This document shows positions 57,999-64,000 of a DNA stretch of 64,000 bases, piece after piece. Numbering within the stretch: position 1 is the first letter of the stretch; each line of letters begins with the position of its first letter. Location of the stretch: NCBI GenBank assembly GCA_024752435.1, contig CP103034.1, positions 1,054,001 through 1,118,000 of the forward strand. The letters run 5' to 3'. The translations under genes and the position numbers were made by a program. The notes under the pieces are model-generated. The model did no database searches, was not told the DNA's origin, and saw only the letters and a list, made by a program, of their open reading frames with translations. Source of the DNA: Allantophomopsis cytisporea. Lineage: Eukaryota; Ascomycota; Leotiomycetes; Phacidiales; Phacidiaceae.

Positions 57999-58530
57999 AT
58001 GGATTCACTCAAACCAGTCCTTTCGTACCTTCCCCAACATGAGGGCATTCTCCCGCAATGGCTGTTGCTCGTAAGTTTCTCAATTGAGCTAGTCCTTGGT
58101 CGTTCTTCTGAATTCACCGTGAGCTGTTGCTGAACAATAATCATCCCAGGTCTCCTTGATCTCCGTTCTCAACTCCGCCCAAGCATACAGCACCCTCAAG
58201 TTTACCCAGCGCGTATATTGCGGCGAGAAAAATGCTCTCCCAGCAACCCCCTCCGGTTCTGCTTCTCCAGTAACTCCTCTTTCCAGCCGTACTTTTGGTA
58301 CCTGGACTGTGGTCCAAAGCGTCATCCGCCTATATGCGGCTTACAATATCTCGAACCCAGCGATCTATCAGATGGGAATCTTGACTTACGGCATTGCTTG
58401 GGCCCATTTCATGAGCGAGTGGTTCATTTTCAAGACTACAAGATGGAGTGCTGGCTTGGCTGGACCAGTCATCATCAGTACAGGAAGCTTGATCTGGATG
58501 TTTGCACAATGGGGATATTATGTGCAGTAG
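57999..58530 (+). CDS. ERG28: Ergosterol biosynthesis scaffold protein Erg28
   Basis: Exons 57999-58070 and 58150-58530 give 150 residues; the intron starts GTAAGT and ends TCCCAG. Family marks are the N-terminal LPQHEGILPQWLLL, SVLNSAQAYSTLKFTQRVY, SRTFGTWTVVQSVIRLYAAY, NPAIYQMGILTYGIAWAHF and a C-terminal hydrophobic segment before WGYYVQ. Four membrane spans are expected. Erg28 tethers the C-4 demethylation enzymes (Erg25, Erg26, Erg27) to one another in the ER membrane and has no catalytic residues of its own. Length agrees with fungal members (about 135-150). It is head-to-head with the fatty-acid elongation reductase. Confidence 0.96.
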
Positions 58531-61134
58531 GCAACCTGTTTTTTCTATCCAAAATCTCAAAGTCCAATCACCTATAGAAAACAAGCTATCAGTTAGTTCA
58601 GTTTTGACCTAAAGCTTTTCGATTCCTTACTGTCATGGTCTCTTCGTACGGTCAGGAGATACAAGGATCCAATTGTCCAAGAGCGAACTGTACCGACCGT
58701 GCGATATGTCATCCAAAATCTTGTCTAGCATTGTGGGTGCTATGATTATAACTTGTGCGGGAAAACACACGGATACAGAAATCATGCTTCAAATATGGAG
58801 ACCGACAGCATGAACAATGCACAAAAAAGAGAAAGTGGTGATGTAAATAACTTGGGATTGTGAGATTGTTTTGTTACACCAAGACTGACCATGTGCTACC
58901 CCACTACCAATCGCGGGGTTGCCTGCGACGTGGTGGGGCACAGCACTCAAACGGAACATACTCCCCAATACACGCCAATAATATTGTTTAATCCCCAGCA
59001 ATTGCGGAGGCTGATGAAATATTAATGCTAAAGATGACGATGTGAAAAAGAGGCAGACATGGGATGCCTCAACGGTCATGTAACCTAATAAGAACATTTT
59101 TTGAAGCTTTTCTGGTCATACTCATCCATATCTTCCATGACAGACCAGAGGAAAACATAGCTTCTGACAATTATAAAGCTGTGAGTTTAATACGGATCTA
59201 GATATTAAGCGTACAGCTACTAGTACCAATACCGCTTCAAGTAATTTACGAGCTCTCAATGATTGTACGGCTACTAAAAAAAATCTCCAACTTCAAATAT
59301 AGCTCTTATTAAACCTGCAGCTCCCAGTATCCCTAGAGTTTTCCATACTCTGACCGATATAGTTAAGTATTGTGCGGCCTTGAGATTCAGCAAATTGCGG
59401 GCTATATAAGAGCACTGTCGCTTTTCTTCCTAACAAGAAGAAGAGTTGATGGTGTATGCAGTTGCACCATGTGCACATCAGTTTGTAAGATTAAGAGTAA
59501 TACATTCGTTGCGGCTCTCACATTAAAAGTGAACATTTTCCAATTAAGAATCGCAAATTCAGCGCCTGTGTATCATGCAATACAAACTTAAAGCATACCT
59601 CAGAGAGCCTTTCTGTGTGTAAAAGGTAATCAACCGATCTGCGAGGACTATACATTCGGAACTGTGTACCGAATCTTATGTGTTACGACATACGCTTGTT
59701 CTAAGCTCCCTTGGACACTTGACAAGCCTCATAGGAGGATTTCGTTTGCACATAAGTACATGAAAGGGAACTATCTTCGAATCTATTTCAATATTTAGGT
59801 TCAATTCTGTTGCATCCCCCTCTTTTCTGGCGCCCTTGTGGTATTTGAGACATGGAGCTGCTTCTAAGACCCCTTGAACAATGAGGAGTCATGGTAGTTC
59901 GCTTTTTATAAGATTGAGCCCTGTAAAAGGCACTGTATCTATATACGCTACCTAACACTTGATCTTTGAAGACTGTTATTTCCGCGGATATAGATCGGGT
60001 TCTGTGTGCTGCAGTTGGAGTCGAGGTCTAGCAACTAGCTCCCGTAGTAACGTGCCGGCTCTTAAAAAGTTTGCTACACTTGAAGGTCTTCACGAGGCGG
60101 ATAAAGACGTATCTCTGACTACATCAACCTTGTGATAGCAACTCACGTAGCAGCATATTATCTAGAGATATAGAGTCGGTAAGTATCATGGGGTTCACGA
60201 GTACAAAGAATGGGAAACAGATATATATAGCTGGTAGACAGCAATCAAGATCACACAGTATTTTCTATGAATGCTTCCTATTCATCTTATGAATATGACA
60301 ATAACAAATTTAGAACAGCTGCGAGTAGGTCAGGATTTACTATTTCCAGTCTAATTCCCATGCTGGCGCGGCTTTGCATTCCTAAAGTAATTACCCCTGA
60401 AAATATCTCTATCCAGATCTCAAGAGATAGCTTGACTCTAGACTTGCCGGGTACAGCGGTATCATCAATAATAAACACAACAAGGAGGATTTCGAGGATA
60501 GGAGTAGATAATGAATTTTTCTAGTGCCTCAACCAAAGCTATCATCTCGAGATTAAGGCTAGAATTATTGGTCTTTGGTGAAAGAATAGCCCAGGGCCTT
60601 TACTCGGAGTTTCTGCCGGCGACGCTATAAAGAACACCCGCTTCACCGCCAGCTGCATCTGATTGGCAGAATTGTGATAGTCGTTATCTTCGTGGCTTGG
60701 CCTCTACCATGCGTCATTAGAAGTTCACTACGCACCTTGACATGACTCTCACAAGGTATAACATGAAAAGCTTCACTTGCATCTTTTCTTTCAAGTTTTT
60801 ATCTCGGACATTGGCTTACAGGTCACTCTACCATTCTACTCGCAATATCCAAAGCTCTGTGGTAACAAATCTTTGTCGTACTCTATATCTCTGGTAAATT
60901 CATATCTCTTTCCCTGGGATATATCTAGTGCTGACAGGTGTACGTCAGAAATTACTATCCCTGGTTTCTTATGCATATGCAAAAGAAATAAGCAACCATA
61001 TGAGTGATAGTGCTACAAGCTGAAAATAGGGCGTCGTCGCCAGTACAAGAGATTCACACATTCCAAGCCTTGTTCTATCATCAATCTTGTGTCTTTGTTT
61101 TCTTATCTATATCTTACAATTACAAGTCGACAAT
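58531..61134. other. Long AT-rich intergenic interval
   Basis: About 2.6 kb with only small scattered open frames (for example 59370-59591, 60267-60524, 60777-61222), none with a domain. The sequence is AT-rich and dense in stops between 59100 and 60550. I saw no terminal repeats. It resembles the 14.3-16 kb stretch in character. Confidence 0.5.
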
Positions 61135-62191
61135 ATGGTGGTACAAACCACTAATCTATGTTCCCTCCCAAACGAGGTTTGCAACATCGTTCATAGCAAA
61201 ATTTGTATTTGCTAATTTGTAGTAGATCCTGATCCAGCTACTCTCAAGCTTTCCCACACGTCCCTTACTTCGCTTTGCATCCATATCACATCGCTTCCAC
61301 GACCTTGTTCTACGAATACTCCACCATCGCCTTAAACGTGCCGCTGCTCTATCGGACCACAAGCTTATTCTCGAATGCTTTCATCCGAGCAGTAAGCTAT
61401 CATCTCCACATGCTTTTTGCGAGTATCTCGGGACGGAGGGTCTCAGCGATCATATTGAGGAACAGGGAGCATTGTACAATGATGGCTCGTCGAGTAGCAG
61501 GCTAGGCCAGCTCTACAACGCTTATTCGCACTTCCGACCATTGCTTCCTGAAGAGTATAAGATGACAAGAAGACGGCACCCTGCCGGTGATGTACCTGGT
61601 CATCCAAATTCAAGTACATGGTTTCCAGGACCATCGGAGGAGGCCTCTGACGAGAAAGACGAATACGTTTCTGAAGATATACATCTCGATTCTCATGAAT
61701 TATTCTCTCAACTGTGCACAATCACCAACATTGTCAAGGTCGGCCCAAAACGTGGTTTATTTTTGAGTTGTGTGACCGTTGGAGATGGAGTGATCAGGAT
61801 CTGGAGAGACTGGCTAGCTAAAGGAGCAGCACGCACGTCTTTCGAGGCCTTAACTCCTCCTCAAAGTCCATCTTACAATGGAGACACTCGTCAGAAAAAC
61901 GACCCTGACATGTTATGGGTTGATAACGGCAAAGATATTGGTCTGCGCTTCCGAGTTTCTCAGATAGCTGCAGCACGTCCTGTTCTCATGAGCAAGGATG
62001 AGGATCCTCCGGTGTCTTACAATGTGCAATATCAAGGTGAGATCACATATCTATCTGAAAGCTAGGCTCCTTCTGACATAGTTACAGAGCTTGTCATTCG
62101 AACGGTACAGCTTCTTCTTATGGTTGAAGAGGCACTTCAGCAAGAGAGCAATCACACAGGTAAAGCCATCGTGATTGGTTCATGGAATTAG
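61135..62191 (+). CDS. F-box protein of a fungal-specific family
   Basis: Exons 61135-61176, 61226-62036 and 62088-62191 give 318 residues. Intron 1 (GTTTGC..GTAGTAG) interrupts the F-box itself, joining SLPNE to ILIQLLSSFP; intron 2 starts GTGAGA and ends TTACAG. The F-box spans residues 11-50 (LPNEILIQLL, SISHRFHDLVLRIL). Downstream, HELFSQLCTITNIVKVGPKRG and VGDGVIRIWRDWLA, then a C-terminal LVIRTVQLLLMVEEAL, fit a family of ascomycete F-box proteins of unknown substrate. Expected role is a substrate receptor of an SCF ubiquitin ligase. The end, TGKAIVIGSWN, was chosen because it gives a clean stop without another intron. Confidence 0.85.
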
Positions 62192-63182
62192 ATTAGATAG
62201 GAGGATGACATGAACATTCATGATCAAAGGAAATGACTCTTTGCAATGCAAAGAGCGTTCGAATATATGTTTCTCAGGATACTTACCAAATCACAGGAAT
62301 GCTCTGTGGCATCGACGGCGTTTATCGGCCGCCAGTGACGATGGGGATATTTGGGCAGCTTTGGAACCACGTCTGATTTGGCGACCGCGAGCGTCACAAA
62401 AGCAAGGATCTTGTTTCGGGATACAACAAGATTATGGGGTACGATGACAAGAGAAGCAATCGCTGGCTATGAATTGCTGGGTAAGTTCAGAGATGGGTAG
62501 GGTATTACGGATTAGAACATTGTTTAGAAGCGAAACCCGAGCGACACGAAGAAGACTTTACATTGTCAGCTCATTCAATCAAAAGTTTAAATAGAGATTT
62601 ATGAATGTGATAAGGTTGTAGCATCTTTCCTGGGCAAATTTGCCCTTTGCATCGATGTTGGGCTCGGTGCCCTCCCCAATGGACCCTCACAGCAAGGCTG
62701 AAACACATCGAAGACAACAACCTGCAGAACCAACGTTTCGAGACTGGACCCCAACCACATGTTTTCCGCAATGAAGCCTATTCTTCTTATGCAGCGGTCA
62801 TGGCGCTCGTGATCAACACTTCATCGATACTTTTACGATTCTCAATTGGTTCGGCGACTTAATGACGGGCTTGCGAATGCACGAGCATTTCATGTCCGTC
62901 CGCGTACTTAATGCAGGTCCCTGTATGAGTGATATTTACGAAGGACTTCGGCATGGTGTTGATTTAGGGTGGCTCTCTTGATACGGCCTCGGGTACAGAT
63001 TCTCGATGGTGCCGGAGGTTACAATGGCGCCGCTAGAAAGAATGTTCATATTCCATACCAAACTAAACAACGTTCTACTTTTTCCTTCCATACCATTTCC
63101 TCAGATCATTCTGCCATTTCCAATTTGACCTGCCTGGTAGCAGTGTCCTTTCTTTATTTTCTTAATCTTTCATTATTTCGAG
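62192..63182. other. Intergenic with coding-like scraps
   Basis: About 1 kb between the F-box gene and the MFS gene. A stretch near 62280-62500 reads in parts like protein (GMLCGIDGVYRPPVTMG in one frame, REAIAGYELLGKFRDG with a stop in another) and follows an acceptor-like ATCACAG. No start or consistent frame was found. The last 150 bp is CT-rich leader for the MFS gene. Confidence 0.4.
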
Positions 63183-64000
63183 ATGGCTGCGGAAATTCAA
63201 TTACCAGAACTTACCAGGAGTAAGACTCTCAAGAGCATCATTCACCAAGAGCATGAGGTGGAGGTTTCTGAGGGTAGAATGAGCTGGAACGACAGGTTCA
63301 GTGTGTTTTCGAAATCAGTTCTCAAATACGGCACAGGGCGGTACTCGGGGGTCGAATTGTGCCCTCAACCATCCAGTGATGCCTCGGATCCTCTCGTATG
63401 TTAATCCTGTGCCCTTAAGATGATAAGCAGAGGATTCTGATCAGTTCTAGAATTGGCCACTTTGGAAGAAGGACTTGAGCTTCTTTGGGCTTTGCTTTAC
63501 AATCGCCACAGTTGGTGCTCTCAAAAGCATACTATTTACTGTCAATTCCATCATTGTAACAGAATTCAATGTCTCATATCTCAGCGCCGCGGCCTTAACA
63601 GGAGCTCCTTTGCTTTTCGCTGCCATTTCAGGACTTTTGACTGCCGGATTCTCTCAGATTATTGGAAAGCGGTCCATATATATCTCCGCTGTCATCCTCA
63701 TGTTCATTGGGAGTATGTGGAATATGCACATTACAGACAGTTATGCGCAATTCATGGTGGCGAGAATATTTCAGGGAATCGGCTGGGGAGCATTCGAGTC
63801 TCTTGCTTTGTCATCGATCAATGATATGTACTTTGTAGGTTTATCGTTCCAGTCACTATGTACAGCTTCTGACAGTATCATAGGCACACCAGAAAGGCGC
63901 CAGGACAAACATCTACACTTTTATCTCTCTAACCTCGACCTGGGGCCCACCAATCCTCGGCGGTTATATATCGCAGTCGACAGAGGGATGGCGTCAACAA
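63183..64000 (+). CDS. MFS transporter, 5' part (cut by the window edge)
   Basis: Exons 63183-63395, 63451-63834 and 63884 onward; the introns start GTATGT and GTAGGT and end TTCTAG and ATAG. The N-terminal 85 residues are cytosolic. Membrane segments follow (FFGLCFTIATVGALKSI, LTGAPLLFAAISGLLTAG), then the loop GFSQIIGKRSIY in the place of the MFS A-motif, RIFQGIGWGAFESL, and GARTNIYTFISLTSTWGPPILGGYIS. The AxxxxxxxxRTN...G element and the second-helix pattern recall fungal drug or siderophore/polyamine MFS carriers of the DHA1/DHA2-like groups. The substrate is unknown. At least six more helices should lie beyond the edge. Confidence 0.9.

Overview
The window is nuclear DNA of a filamentous ascomycete (Pezizomycotina). 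The genes carry short introns (about 45-85 nt) with GT..AG ends and a CTAAY/CTGAY-like branch sequence. Gene density is about one per 3 kb, intergenic DNA is AT-rich, and the products are fungus-specific: ERG28, an Ayg1-like pigment hydrolase, a GPI-anchored class III chitinase and a GPR1/FUN34/YaaH transporter. A leotiomycete relative (Botrytis/Sclerotinia-like) is my guess from protein flavour only. There are no prokaryotic operons, CRISPR arrays or intact transposons. Most exon joins were worked out by hand from splice motifs, reading phase and family fit.

Layout. 0.5-3.6 kb (-): large Ser-rich protein with C-terminal membrane segments. 5.7-7.7 kb (+): F-box/WD40-like protein. 9.0-10.0 kb (+): SprT-like metalloprotease. 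10.6-12.3 kb (-): checkpoint kinase CHK1, head-to-head with a UBE2C-type ubiquitin-conjugating enzyme (12.9-13.5 kb, +). 13.8-14.2 kb (-): small F-box-like protein. 14.3-16.7 kb: AT-rich, gene-poor, ending in a doubtful NTF2-like gene. 16.7-18.2 kb (+): Ayg1-like alpha/beta hydrolase. 20.3-23.5 kb (+): GH18 chitinase with two kinds of internal repeats. 25.9-28.0 kb (+): two small lineage-specific proteins. 28.2-29.1 kb (-): GINS subunit PSF2, head-to-head with the glucosyltransferase ALG10 (29.3-31.5 kb, +). 31.7 kb: intron-containing tRNA-Ala. 33.9-35.0 kb (-): Golgi syntaxin SED5. 37.3-45.3 kb (+): two very large, low-complexity, disordered proteins in tandem. 47.0-48.2 kb (-): acetate/ammonium transporter family protein. 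51.4-55.6 kb (-): inner-ring nucleoporin NUP170/155. 56.2-57.3 kb (-): very-long-chain ketoacyl-CoA reductase IFA38/KAR, head-to-head with ERG28 (58.0-58.5 kb, +). 61.1-62.2 kb (+): F-box protein. 63.2 kb to the right edge (+): MFS transporter, cut by the window end.

How the genes relate. Most are independent housekeeping genes, but three divergent pairs share short promoters. CHK1/UBE2C joins the DNA-damage checkpoint to the APC/C E2. PSF2/ALG10 joins a replication factor to N-glycan assembly. KAR/ERG28 joins two ER-membrane lipid enzymes. The first two promoters hold CGCG-core elements like those bound by the G1/S factor MBF. A SprT-like protease, CHK1, an APC/C E2 and F-box proteins fall within about 9 kb, a loose genome-maintenance and ubiquitin neighbourhood that may be chance. 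No convincing new multi-gene system was found. The best leads are the shared promoters, the paired disordered giants, the repeat-built chitinase, the in-frame ORF ahead of KAR, and several small unidentified or decayed genes.
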